Source: Gemmataceae bacterium (GTDB lineage Bacteria; Planctomycetota; Planctomycetia; Gemmatales; Gemmataceae). Taken from it: a DNA stretch of 34,796 nucleotides. This document shows, one piece after another, positions 24,414-31,947 of this stretch. Position 1 is the stretch's first letter. Every line of letters starts with the position of its first letter. A program made the translations under genes and the position numbers. The stretch lies in assembly GCA_019747685.1 (NCBI GenBank), contig JAIEQN010000147.1:1-34796 (forward strand), written 5' to 3'. The notes below the pieces were generated by a model that was not told where the DNA came from, ran no database searches, and was given only the letters and a program-made list of their open reading frames with translations.

Positions 24414-25921
24414 GGAAGCCGCGGGGCAAGCTGAAGGGCTGCGGGGTCGCGGCACTCGTCGCCGTCGGGGGGCTGGCCCTGGTGGTGTTCGTCGGCCGGG
24501 CGTCGTTCCGCAAGGCCGGCGACCGGCAGCTCGCCGAGGTGACGACGAAGCTCGACGCCGACGACCCCGGCTGGCGGTTCGAGGCGATCGAGGCCGCCCG
24601 GGTCGAGGCCGCCCCGCCGGACGAGGTCAACGCCGCGCGGGTGGTCGTCTCCGTCCACGACCGGCTGCCCGGGGGGTGGGACCAGCCGCTCACGAACGAC
24701 TCCGGGGTCGGCGGCCCGGTCTGGAACACCCGCCCGGGGTTCTGGCAGTTCGTCGCCCTGGCCCAGGCGTTGGCCGCCGCCGGGGACGTGCCGGCCGCCG
24801 CCCGGGACGACCTGCTCCGACCGGATGTCCTTCGCCGGCCCGGCGGTTACATCCGGCTCACGTTCAAGGACAACCCGTTCACCATCCTCCTCCCCGAGGT
24901 GCAGAAGTTGCGGTCGGCGTACGCCCTGCTGGACGCCGACGCCGGGATGGCGGCCCTCGCGGGCGACCCGAACCGCGGCGTCCGGGACGCCCGGGCGCTC
25001 CTCGTGGCCGCCCGGGCGGTCGGCGACGAGCCGATCCTCATCTCCCAGCTCGTGCGGATGGCCGGGGCGAAGGCCGCCGGCCGGACGGCGGTGCAGGTAC
25101 TCGCCTGGGGCGAGCCGACCGACGGGCTGGCCGACCTCCAGGCCGAGCTGCTGGCCGAGGCCGCCCACCCGGGCTACCTGATCGGCCTCCGCGGCGAGCG
25201 GGCGCTGATGGACAAGTTCTTCGAGGGGCTGGCGGCCGGCAAGGTCGGGGTGAAGGACCTGAAGGACCTCCAGGTGCTCGGCACCCAGTACCCGCCCCCG
25301 GACGCGGTGCTGGGGGCCGGGTTCCTGCTCTACCAGGGGTTCCTGCCGGGCGACCGGGCCGAGTGCCTCCGGCTGTTCGGCGACCACATCGCGGCGGCCC
25401 GGCTCCCGCCCCACGAGCAGGCGGCGGCCATCGCGGCGGTCCCCCTCCCGCCCCGGCCACCCGAGAGCTACCGCTACCTCGTCACCAGCCACCTGCTGCC
25501 GTTCGTCGGGAAGGCCCACGCCGGCTACCTGCGGACCCGGACCGACCTGCGGACGGCGGCCGTGGCGATCGCCTGCGAGCGGTTCCGGCGAAAGACGGGT
25601 CGGTGGCCGGAGTCGCTGGCCGGACTCCCTAAGGACATCCTGCCCGAGCTGCCGGCCGACCCGGTGACCGGCGGCCCGCTCGGGTACTCGCGGACCGCCG
25701 ACGGGGTGGCCGTCTTCGGCACCTACACCGAAGAGGAGAGGCCGAAGACGGGCCACCCGAGGGCAGACGACCCGCTGGGCGGGCTCGGCCGGGGCTGGCG
25801 GCTGTGGGACCCGAAGTTCCGCGGGGTAATGGCCTCCCTGCCGAAGTCGATGGCCGAACTCCTCCGGGAGGAGCAACCCGGCGTGCCCCCAGACCCCCCG
25901 GGCAAGGACGACGAGCCGTGA
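24410..25921 (+). CDS. Membrane-anchored protein B of the McrBC-like operon (tandem paralogue)
   Basis: The 503-residue product is a clear paralogue of the preceding protein: N-terminal helix (VAALVAVGGLALVVFVGRA), then LDADDPGWRFEAIEAARVEAA, LLRPDVLRRPGGYIRL, GDEPILISQLVRMAG, LIGLRGERALMDKFFEGL and the ending ERFRRKTGRWPESLAGLPKDI with LPADPVTGGPLGY. No catalytic motif is visible. The start is GTG 24410, overlapping the upstream TGA by 4 bases, with GGAGGAG just upstream. Its own stop overlaps the mcrC GTG in the same way, so translational coupling along the operon is expected. Most of the protein should lie outside the cytoplasm or be anchored facing inward; topology is not resolved. Divergence from its twin argues against a recent duplication. 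Confidence 0.75.
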   Translation: MRKPRGKLKGCGVAALVAVGGLALVVFVGRASFRKAGDRQLAEVTTKLDADDPGWRFEAIEAARVEAAPPDEVNAARVVVSVHDRLPGGWDQPLTNDSGVGGPVWNTRPGFWQFVALAQALAAAGDVPAAARDDLLRPDVLRRPGGYIRLTFKDNPFTILLPEVQKLRSAYALLDADAGMAALAGDPNRGVRDARALLVAARAVGDEPILISQLVRMAGAKAAGRTAVQVLAWGEPTDGLADLQAELLAEAAHPGYLIGLRGERALMDKFFEGLAAGKVGVKDLKDLQVLGTQYPPPDAVLGAGFLLYQGFLPGDRAECLRLFGDHIAAARLPPHEQAAAIAAVPLPPRPPESYRYLVTSHLLPFVGKAHAGYLRTRTDLRTAAVAIACERFRRKTGRWPESLAGLPKDILPELPADPVTGGPLGYSRTADGVAVFGTYTEEERPKTGHPRADDPLGGLGRGWRLWDPKFRGVMASLPKSMAELLREEQPGVPPDPPGKDDEP

Positions 25922-27093
25922 CCCGGCGAACGGTCCGGCTGGTCGAGCGGCGGACCCGCGCGGTCCGGCTGCCGCGGGCGGAGGCCGACTTCCTGGTCGG
26001 CCCCGGCCGCACCCTCGTCGACCTCGTTCCCCTCCCCTCGCTCACGCTCGGGGCTCGCCAGTACCGGCTCACCCCGCGAGGCTTCGTCGGCGTCCTCGAC
26101 GGCCCGACCGTCCGGTACGACATCGGCTCGAAACTCCCCTGGGCCAACTTGCTCATGCTCCTCGGGCTGGCCGACCGGCCGTTCGGGGGAGGCGAGCCCG
26201 CCGCCGGGCTGCTCGACCTCCTCGCCCGGGAACTGGCGGACCGGATGCGGGAGGTGGCCCGGGCCGGGCTGGTCGGCGGGTACGGGGAGGCCGACCGGGC
26301 GTCGCCGTTCCTCCGCGGCCGGCTCCGGGCGGCCGACCAGCTCCGGGACACCGCCGCCCGGGCCTTCCCGGACCGGTTCCACGTCACCGAGGACGTGTAC
26401 GACCTCGACACCCCCTGGAACCGGGTCCCGAAGCGGGTCGCCCTCGACCTGCTCCGCCGCCCCGACCTGTCGCCCGCGGCCCGCGACGGTCTGACGGCGG
26501 CCCTCGTCCCGTTCGCCGACGTGCCCGACGGCCCGGCCACCGACGCGGAGTTCGACGCCGCCGGGCGTGAGCCGCGGGCCGCCGCGTACAATGGGTTGCT
26601 CACCTTGTGCCGGCTGCTCCGCGACGGGCTTTCGGCCGCCGACCCGACTTCGTCGGCCGGGGGCGGGTTCCTGATCGACCTCGGCCGGGCGTTCGAGCGG
26701 CACCTGGCCGCGACCGCCCGGGCCGCCGTCGGGGGCCGGCCGGGGTGGGCGGTCGAGGACCAGCCGCGGTTCGTGGCCGGGTCGGTCGAGTTCGTCCCGG
26801 ATGTCCTGGTCCGCCGGCGGGGCGACGCCCGGCTGGTCCTGGACGCCAAATGGAAGCGGGTCGGCCCCGACCCGGCGGACTTGCACCAGGTGCTGGCTTA
26901 CGCGGCCGTCACCGGGGCGGCCCACGTCGCCCTGGTTTACCCCGGCCGTAAGCCGGGCTGGCGGTCGCTGGCCGTCGGCCGGGTGACGGTGACGCTCGCC
27001 CGGCTGCCGGCGGTCGGCTCGGTGTCCGACTGCCAGGACGGCGGCCGCCGGCTCCTCGCCGCGGTCCTGCGGCACCGGCCCTGCGGCCGGTAG
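25918..27093 (+). CDS. mcrC: McrC-like restriction endonuclease subunit
   Basis: The 391-residue product matches the McrC family. The N-terminal half has the beta-rich FVGVLDGPTVRYDIGSKLPWANLLMLLGLA block; the C-terminal half is a PD-(D/E)xK nuclease fold. Its catalytic residues read P-D295 then D309-A-K311 (FVPDVLVRR, LVLDAKWKRV), followed by DLHQVLAYA, so the core is intact with Asp in the second acidic position. McrC cuts DNA when driven by McrB. The start is GTG 25918, which overlaps the stop of the previous gene by 4 bases; an upstream in-frame extension to 25804 runs through the paralogue gene and is rejected. This is the last gene of the tight operon that starts at 20324. Confidence 0.85.
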   Translation: MTRRTVRLVERRTRAVRLPRAEADFLVGPGRTLVDLVPLPSLTLGARQYRLTPRGFVGVLDGPTVRYDIGSKLPWANLLMLLGLADRPFGGGEPAAGLLDLLARELADRMREVARAGLVGGYGEADRASPFLRGRLRAADQLRDTAARAFPDRFHVTEDVYDLDTPWNRVPKRVALDLLRRPDLSPAARDGLTAALVPFADVPDGPATDAEFDAAGREPRAAAYNGLLTLCRLLRDGLSAADPTSSAGGGFLIDLGRAFERHLAATARAAVGGRPGWAVEDQPRFVAGSVEFVPDVLVRRRGDARLVLDAKWKRVGPDPADLHQVLAYAAVTGAAHVALVYPGRKPGWRSLAVGRVTVTLARLPAVGSVSDCQDGGRRLLAAVLRHRPCGR

Positions 27094-27156
27094 CGGTCGT
27101 GCGACGGGTGTGTGAAGGTCCGGCGAACCCGGGTCGGCCTTCGACCCGGCCGACCC

Positions 27157-27186
27157 TTGCGGGTGTACGATCCGCCCGGGTAAGAT
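27157..27186 (+). promoter_or_regulatory. Possible sigma70-type promoter of the HNH gene
   Basis: TTGCGG at 27157-27162, an 18-bp spacer and TAAGAT at 27181-27186. Transcription would start near 27193 and give a leader of about 104 bases. The match is moderate, so this is a weak call. Confidence 0.4.
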
Positions 27187-27296
27187 GGAGGGCGGTTGAA
27201 CCTCGCGGCCCTGGCGCGCCTCGTATCCTGACGACCGGCCGGCGGCCCACGGACGCCGCGGCCGGGGATTGTCCCAACGAGAAAGGCCGACCCGTT

Positions 27297-27932
27297 ATGA
27301 ATGTCGGGGCCGACTCGGCGCTGAACGCGAGCGTGCTGGTCCTGAACAAGACGTTCATGGCCGTGCATGTGATCTCCGTCCGCCGGGCGTTCTGCCTGCT
27401 CTGCAAGGAACTGGCCGAGGTGGTCAGTCTGGAGGACGGGGCGTTCGCCACCTACGACTTCCGGACCTGGGCCGACCTGAGCGAGTTCCGGGCGCGGAAC
27501 TTCCGGAAGGAAGACGACGACTGGGTGCGGACGCCGACCAGCGAGCTGCAGGCCCCGCGGGTGATCCGGCTGCTAGGGTACGACAAGATGCCCAAGCAGA
27601 CGGTGAAGTTCAACCGCCGGAACATCTTCGCCCGGGACCACAACCAGTGCCAGTACTGCGGTAAGCGGTTCCCGACGGCGGAATTGAGCCTGGACCACGT
27701 CGTCCCGCGGAGCCAGGGCGGGGCGACGACCTGGGAGAACATCGTCTGCGCCTGCGTCGACTGCAACGTCCGCAAGGGCGGGCGGACCCCCCGGCAGGCC
27801 CACATGACGCTGATCCGCAAGCCGGAGAAGCCGAAGCGGAGCCCGATGCTGAACCTCAAGTTGACCCAGAAGAAGTACCAGTCGTGGCAGTCGTTCATCG
27901 ACGCCGCGTACTGGTCGGTCGAGCTGAAGTAA
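27297..27932 (+). CDS. HNH endonuclease-family protein
   Basis: The 211-residue product has an N-terminal domain (ASVLVLNKTFMAVHVISVRRAFCLL) that usually precedes the HNH core in a broadly conserved bacterial family. The HNH core has zinc Cys C118/C121 and C153/C156, D133-H134 in LSLDHVVPRS, N148 in WENIV and the closing CNVRKGGRTP. All residues of an active beta-beta-alpha-metal nuclease are present. The C-terminus is basic. Family members are often housekeeping single genes of unknown biological role, so association with the McrBC-like operon 200 bp upstream is only by position. The ATG at 27297 is preceded by GAAAGG about 10 bases upstream. A palindromic terminator follows the stop codon. 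Confidence 0.88.
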   Translation: MNVGADSALNASVLVLNKTFMAVHVISVRRAFCLLCKELAEVVSLEDGAFATYDFRTWADLSEFRARNFRKEDDDWVRTPTSELQAPRVIRLLGYDKMPKQTVKFNRRNIFARDHNQCQYCGKRFPTAELSLDHVVPRSQGGATTWENIVCACVDCNVRKGGRTPRQAHMTLIRKPEKPKRSPMLNLKLTQKKYQSWQSFIDAAYWSVELK

Positions 27933-27944
27933 TAATAACACCAC

Positions 27945-27972
27945 AAGCCCGCCGGTCGCGACCGGCGGGCTT
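27945..27972. terminator. Perfect palindromic terminator between convergent genes
   Basis: The 28-bp sequence from AAGCCCGCCGG to CCGGCGGGCTT is a perfect palindrome (13-bp stem, minimal loop) between the HNH gene on plus and the trypsin/hydrolase fusion gene on minus. The AA and TT at its ends give a short U stretch in both directions, so it can serve both converging transcripts. Confidence 0.8.
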
Positions 27973-27981
27973 CGTGTACGT

Positions 27982-30096
27982 TCACATCCGGTCGAGCGAG
28001 TCGAGCCAGTTCAGCAGCACCTCGAACGCCTCCGCGTCCAGGTACTCCTTGCCCGCGTCCTTGACCTCCCGGTAGACGACCGGGAACCGGCGTTCGGCCA
28101 GGGCGTCCTTGCTCGCCTTCACCTCGTTCAAGAGCGGGTCCTTGTCGCCGGCGGCGACGAAGAAGGCCAGCGGCTGGTTGGCCACGTTCTCCTTCGGGGC
28201 GGTGCCCAGAGCCGACCCGACCGCGGCCACCCCGCGGAACAGGTCGCGGGCCTGGAACCCGAGGTAGAAGGCCATCTGCCCGCCGTTTCCCATCCCGTGG
28301 GCCACCACCCGGGCCGGGTCGATCGTATACCGGCCGAGGACCTTCCGCACGTCCTGCACCACAAGCTCCGTCTCGCTGGCCGCCCAGCCCTCGGGGTTAG
28401 CGGACTTCGGCCCCATCAGGATGTAGTGGTGGGTCTCGCAGAACTCCTTGAGCGCGGCCGCCATCCGCTCGCCGTCCTTGCCGCCCTGCCCGACCGGGTG
28501 GAACCAGACGATCAGCCCGTGCGACACGTTCGGGTCGTAGCTGTCCGGGACGTAGAGCCAGTGTTCCCGCCCGAGGGCCTCGTCGGTCCGCTTGATGTAG
28601 CCCGTCTCTTCTTTCTCGGTTTTCTTCTCCGGCTCCGGCTCCTTGCCGCCCTTCGGGAATAGCCCGCCCTTCTCCTTCGGCCGGCCTTCGAGCGCCTTCC
28701 CGGCCGACGACGGCATCGGCAGCTTGGCCGGCACGGCGTCGGGCACCGTGGTGAGCTTGGCCGTCAGCGTCTCGGTCTTGTCGCCCTCCTTCCGCTTCAC
28801 CTCGACCGTCACCTCGGACCCCGGCGGGAATTGGCTGAGCGCCGTGGCCAGTTCGGTCCGGTTGCGGACCGGGGCCAGGGTCTTGCCGGTGCCGACCTTC
28901 ATCACCCGGTCGCCCTCCTTGAGGCCCGCGGCCGCGGCCGGGCTGTCCGGGTAGACGAACCGGACCGGCACGCCCGGGGCCGGGTCATCGCGGAGCGGGA
29001 GCACCCCGAAGAACGGGTTGACGTAGGCGGTCTGCGTGCCCTGCAGCTCGATCTTGGCGAACTCCACCTCCTTGCCGTCGCGGAGGACCTGAACGGTGAC
29101 CGCGTCGCCCTCGTACTTCGGCCCGAGGGCGTGCTGGACCGACGAGAAGTTCGGGGTCGGCTTGCCGTCGATCGAGACGATGGTGTCGCCGACCTTGATG
29201 CCGGCCCGGGCGGCGGCCGAGTCCGGCCCGACCGCACCGATGACCGGCTTGGCCGTGTAGGCGTCGGCGTCCTTCGGGTTGATGCCCAGGAGGCCGCGGC
29301 GGAGGTCCTTCCCCCCCTTCAGGGCCGATAGCTTGGCTAGCACATCCTCAAGGGGGATGGCGAAGCCGATGCCGCTATCGTACCACTCGAACCCGGCCGT
29401 CTCCCCCTCCGACCGGACCGACGCCGGGACCAGGACGCCCAGCACCCGGCCGTCGATGGCCACCAGCGGCCCGCCGTAGTTGGCCGGCGACACCTTGGCG
29501 TCGGTCTGGAGGGCCTTCCCCAGGAGCCGGCCGGTGGCACTCACGATCCCTGCGCTGATCGAAGGGAGGTGGCCCACGTCCGGGTCGAGCGTCCGGCCCA
29601 AGGATAGCGCCCACTGCCCGACCCGCACCTCCTTCTTCGGGTAGGCCGCCGGGACCTGTAGCTCTTTGGCTTCCACTTTGAGCAGCGTGAGCATCCGGGT
29701 CTGGTCGGTGGCGACGACCTTGGCCACCAGCCGATTCGGTCGGCCGGGGACGGTGACGAAGATGTCGGTCGGCTTGTTGGCGAAGTTGAACGACGAGGTG
29801 ATGACGTACCCGTCCGGGTCGACGACGAGTCCGGTGGTCGGGCCGGTGCCGCGGGCCACCCCGGGGCCGCCCCCGCCGCCGGGCGGACCCCCCTTCTTGG
29901 CCGTGCCGACCACCTCCAGCCCGCCGGCCGTCTCGATCTTGACCACCGCCGGGGCGGCCGTCGCCGCAGCCGCCCGCATGGCCTCTTCGTTGGCCTCGTT
30001 CACGTCAAGCCGGTCTTGCCCGGACACGGGGGCGGTCAGGCACAACCCGAGACCGGCGGCGAGGATCGGGAATAGAAGGCGCATCGGCGGCAGCAT
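27982..30096 (-). CDS. Pseudo-protease/pseudo-hydrolase fusion: trypsin-like, PDZ, PDZ, alpha/beta-hydrolase
   Basis: The 704-residue product has a signal peptide (MRLLFPILAAGLGLCLTAPVSG), a Do-like trypsin domain (about 40-265), two PDZ domains (about 270-480), a Lys/Glu-rich linker and an esterase-like alpha/beta-hydrolase domain (about 520-704). The trypsin triad is lost: F103 sits where His is expected (VITSSFNFA), M135 where Asp is, and Y207 where Ser is (SPANYGGP versus NPGNSGGP). The hydrolase elbow reads HGMGNGG with G603 in place of the nucleophile Ser, and no catalytic His follows near the end. It probably acts as an exported binding or scaffold protein. The ATG at 30096 has a GGAGG-type site six bases upstream; ATG 30084 is the alternative. 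Confidence 0.85.
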   Translation of the reverse strand: MLPPMRLLFPILAAGLGLCLTAPVSGQDRLDVNEANEEAMRAAAATAAPAVVKIETAGGLEVVGTAKKGGPPGGGGGPGVARGTGPTTGLVVDPDGYVITSSFNFANKPTDIFVTVPGRPNRLVAKVVATDQTRMLTLLKVEAKELQVPAAYPKKEVRVGQWALSLGRTLDPDVGHLPSISAGIVSATGRLLGKALQTDAKVSPANYGGPLVAIDGRVLGVLVPASVRSEGETAGFEWYDSGIGFAIPLEDVLAKLSALKGGKDLRRGLLGINPKDADAYTAKPVIGAVGPDSAAARAGIKVGDTIVSIDGKPTPNFSSVQHALGPKYEGDAVTVQVLRDGKEVEFAKIELQGTQTAYVNPFFGVLPLRDDPAPGVPVRFVYPDSPAAAAGLKEGDRVMKVGTGKTLAPVRNRTELATALSQFPPGSEVTVEVKRKEGDKTETLTAKLTTVPDAVPAKLPMPSSAGKALEGRPKEKGGLFPKGGKEPEPEKKTEKEETGYIKRTDEALGREHWLYVPDSYDPNVSHGLIVWFHPVGQGGKDGERMAAALKEFCETHHYILMGPKSANPEGWAASETELVVQDVRKVLGRYTIDPARVVAHGMGNGGQMAFYLGFQARDLFRGVAAVGSALGTAPKENVANQPLAFFVAAGDKDPLLNEVKASKDALAERRFPVVYREVKDAGKEYLDAEAFEVLLNWLDSLDRM

Positions 30097-30171
30097 AACC
30101 CCCCTCCCCCCCCTCTTTTTTCGCGGCTCGAACCCGTCGGACGGAACCCGTTGATCGGCAACGACCTCGGA

Positions 30172-30299
30172 CCGAAAAATCGAGGCCCCGAGCACGACCG
30201 GGCGGTCATGCTCGCTCAGTTTTTCGGCCGCAACTCGCACGATCACCATGACTTCCGCCTCCGAGTGAGCATTGCCGTATCCGGTCATGCTCCGCTCAG
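30172..30299. repeat. Tandem hairpin-forming repeat in the leader of the trypsin/hydrolase fusion gene
   Basis: CGGTCATGCTCGCTCAG at 30203-30219 recurs as CGGTCATGCTCCGCTCAG at 30282-30299. The first copy forms a 10-bp hairpin with GAGCACGACC at 30190-30199, enclosed by CCGAAAAA (30172-30179) pairing with TTTTTCGG (30220-30227). The region is more AT-rich than its surroundings and non-coding by codon use. It would lie in the minus-strand leader upstream of 30096. Confidence 0.55.
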
Positions 30300-30413
30300 C
30301 CTCGCCGTGCGGCTCGAATCGCCGAGTCGCCAATAGTGAACAGATTACCACATAACCGCTGAGGAGGCGAGGTCCGTTGCCGGCCGGTCTTCCGCGGACC
30401 CGATCGAACCGGG

Positions 30414-30513
30414 CCCGGGGTTCCACCCCGGGCTACGCTGTGGCAGCCCTTCAGGCTGCCCGGCTCTTGACCCCGAAGGGGTCGCACACCGTAGCCCGGG
30501 GTGGAACCCCGGG
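30414..30513. repeat. 100-bp nested inverted-repeat element (GTAGCCCGGGGTGGAACC arms)
   Basis: Perfect 23-bp arms at 30414-30436 and 30491-30513 enclose two smaller hairpins: GCAGCC/GGCTGC at 30443-30459 and GACCCC-GAA-GGGGTC at 30469-30483. The whole can fold into a four-way, cruciform-like structure. It lies 20 bp past the stop of the trypsin-like gene at 30534 and may also act as its terminator. The composition from several palindromes looks like REP-type elements joined or nested. Confidence 0.85.
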
Positions 30514-30533
30514 CCGGCGAACCCGACCCGCTC

Positions 30534-31685
30534 CTACTTCTTCGCCGGCGGCGGGGCCGCGGCCGGCTTCGGCGGCGGGCTGCCGAGGGTCAGCTCGACC
30601 GACTGCAACCCCTCGCCCCGGCGGACCTCCAGCCGGATCGTGCCGCCCGGCCGGGTCCGTGTCCGCAGGAACTCGTGGAACGCGGCGATGCTGCCGACCG
30701 GCTCGCCGTCCACGAAGCTGACCAGGTCGTCCGGCCGCAGCCCGGCCTTGGCCGCCGGCGAGTCGGGCACCACGTCCTCGACATACGCCGGCGTCCGGGC
30801 CAGCACGTTCGGGACGAACACGATCCCGGTCCACCCACCCTCCCCCGCCGGCGGCCGCTCGCCCTTGACCGCCTTGTACTCGCCCTTCATCCCCTTGGCC
30901 ACGAACTCGGGCAGGCTCAGGGTCAGGGTCTTGTCCTCGTCCTTGCCGTTCTCCTTCACCCGGACGGTGACTTGCACCTTCGCCCAGACCGGGACGGCGT
31001 AGTTGATGTAGGTGTTGGTCTGGGCGTTCTTCAGCTCCCGGCCGACGACCCCGAGCAGGTTCCCGGCCCGGTCGGTCAATGCCCCGCCGGCCGACCCGGG
31101 GTTGTTCGACACGGCGTCGACCACGTACACGTCGCCGGTGTACGGGAAGTCGAACACCCCCTGCCGGCCGGACAGCCTGGTGATCGCCGAGAGCACCCCC
31201 CGCTGGGCGGTCAGCGGCTCGTCCCGCAGGGCGATCTCGAACTGGTTGGTGAACGCCAGCACCCAGTCGGCCGGCTTGGCCGGGGGGCGGGCGGCGGCCT
31301 GGGCGAAGTCGAAGTACGGGAGGTCGAGGCCGGTCGGCTCGCCGTTCTTCTTCCCCTCGACCTTGATCCGCAGGACGGCGGCGTCCAGGTCCGGCTCGAC
31401 GGCCAGCACCTCGGCCTTCATCCGCCGGCCGTCGTACAGGTGGACGACCAGGTCGGGGGTGTCGAGGAGCTGGCTGGCGACGGTCAGGACGTGGCCGTCG
31501 GGGGAGATGAGGATGCCGGTGCCGAAGTTGTTGAGCCGGGAGAACCCGCCGGCCCCGAACACCTTGACGAGCTTCGAGTTCACCTTCTCGCACACGTCGG
31601 CCAGCGGGTCGGCGGCCCGGACCGACACCGGCCCGAGGCCGAGTAACGCGAGGGCAGCAAGTGCGCGGATCAACATGGGTGACAT
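30534..31685 (-). CDS. Trypsin-like/PDZ protein with degraded catalytic triad
   Basis: The 383-residue product has a signal peptide (MLIRALAALALLGLGPVSVRA), a Do-like trypsin domain (about 28-270) and one C-terminal PDZ domain (about 285-365, VVPDSPAAKAGLRPDDLVSF). The His expected after VLT is missing (VLTVASQLL, S71 at that place). The Asp is kept as D101 (DLDAAVLRI), and the Ser loop reads NNPGSAGGA with A199 where Ser should be. It should therefore be non-proteolytic. A role in binding exported proteins through PDZ is inferred. Start ATG 31685 is chosen; ATG 31676 is nearly equivalent. It lies between another triad-less paralogue downstream and small genes upstream on the same strand. Confidence 0.85.
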   Translation of the reverse strand: MSPMLIRALAALALLGLGPVSVRAADPLADVCEKVNSKLVKVFGAGGFSRLNNFGTGILISPDGHVLTVASQLLDTPDLVVHLYDGRRMKAEVLAVEPDLDAAVLRIKVEGKKNGEPTGLDLPYFDFAQAAARPPAKPADWVLAFTNQFEIALRDEPLTAQRGVLSAITRLSGRQGVFDFPYTGDVYVVDAVSNNPGSAGGALTDRAGNLLGVVGRELKNAQTNTYINYAVPVWAKVQVTVRVKENGKDEDKTLTLSLPEFVAKGMKGEYKAVKGERPPAGEGGWTGIVFVPNVLARTPAYVEDVVPDSPAAKAGLRPDDLVSFVDGEPVGSIAAFHEFLRTRTRPGGTIRLEVRRGEGLQSVELTLGSPPPKPAAAPPPAKK

Positions 31686-31702
31686 CTCGGTTCGGATTCC
31701 GG

Positions 31703-31927
31703 TCACGCCCCGGCGACGGTGACATATCCCTCGGCCCACTGGTCGTGATCGACCCGGTACTCGTCGATGTGGAACCCGTCCGGGGCGTCCGCGAAGCCGG
31801 GCACACCGGCCAGGCGCGTCACCGCCTCCTGGGCCTTCTGGCGGCAGGAGTACACGCCGACGAACTTGACATCCTCGGCCCCGTCGGCCGCCGTGTGGAC
31901 GTGTTGGAGTACGAAGACGCTCGCCAT
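31703..31927 (-). CDS. Small conserved acidic protein (DUF7336-like)
   Basis: The 74-residue product (SVFVLQHVHTAADGAEDVKFVGVYSC at the start, GFHIDEYRVDHDQWAEGYVT near the end) has the pattern of a small alpha/beta domain that I recall as DUF7336, found in many soil and planctomycete bacteria. No signal peptide or catalytic residues are evident; it should be cytoplasmic. The ATG at 31925-31927 lies 20 bp after the stop of the 70-codon gene, so the two are probably co-transcribed. It ends 17 bp before the trypsin-like gene start. An immunity or antitoxin role beside its neighbour is possible but not shown. Confidence 0.75.
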   Translation of the reverse strand: MASVFVLQHVHTAADGAEDVKFVGVYSCRQKAQEAVTRLAGVPGFADAPDGFHIDEYRVDHDQWAEGYVTVAGA

Positions 31928-31947
31928 CGCGGCCCTCCCCCCGGGCG

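Noticed and set aside
25804-25917. N-terminal extension of the McrC-like protein
   Set aside because: It lies wholly within the preceding paralogue gene in another frame and is Pro/Arg-rich without McrC-like content; the GTG at 25918 overlaps the stop as elsewhere in the operon.
30110-30165. Possible tRNA T-arm (GGGTTCGAGCC on the minus strand)
   Set aside because: The flanking bases do not pair as a five-base T stem and no acceptor, D or anticodon arm can be drawn.
30097-30288. In-frame extension of the trypsin/hydrolase gene containing RSMTGYG, reminiscent of the YicC N-terminus
   Set aside because: Only seven residues match, third codon positions are not GC-biased as in real genes here, and the stretch is explained by tandem hairpin repeats. 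A Shine-Dalgarno-like site supports the start at 30096.
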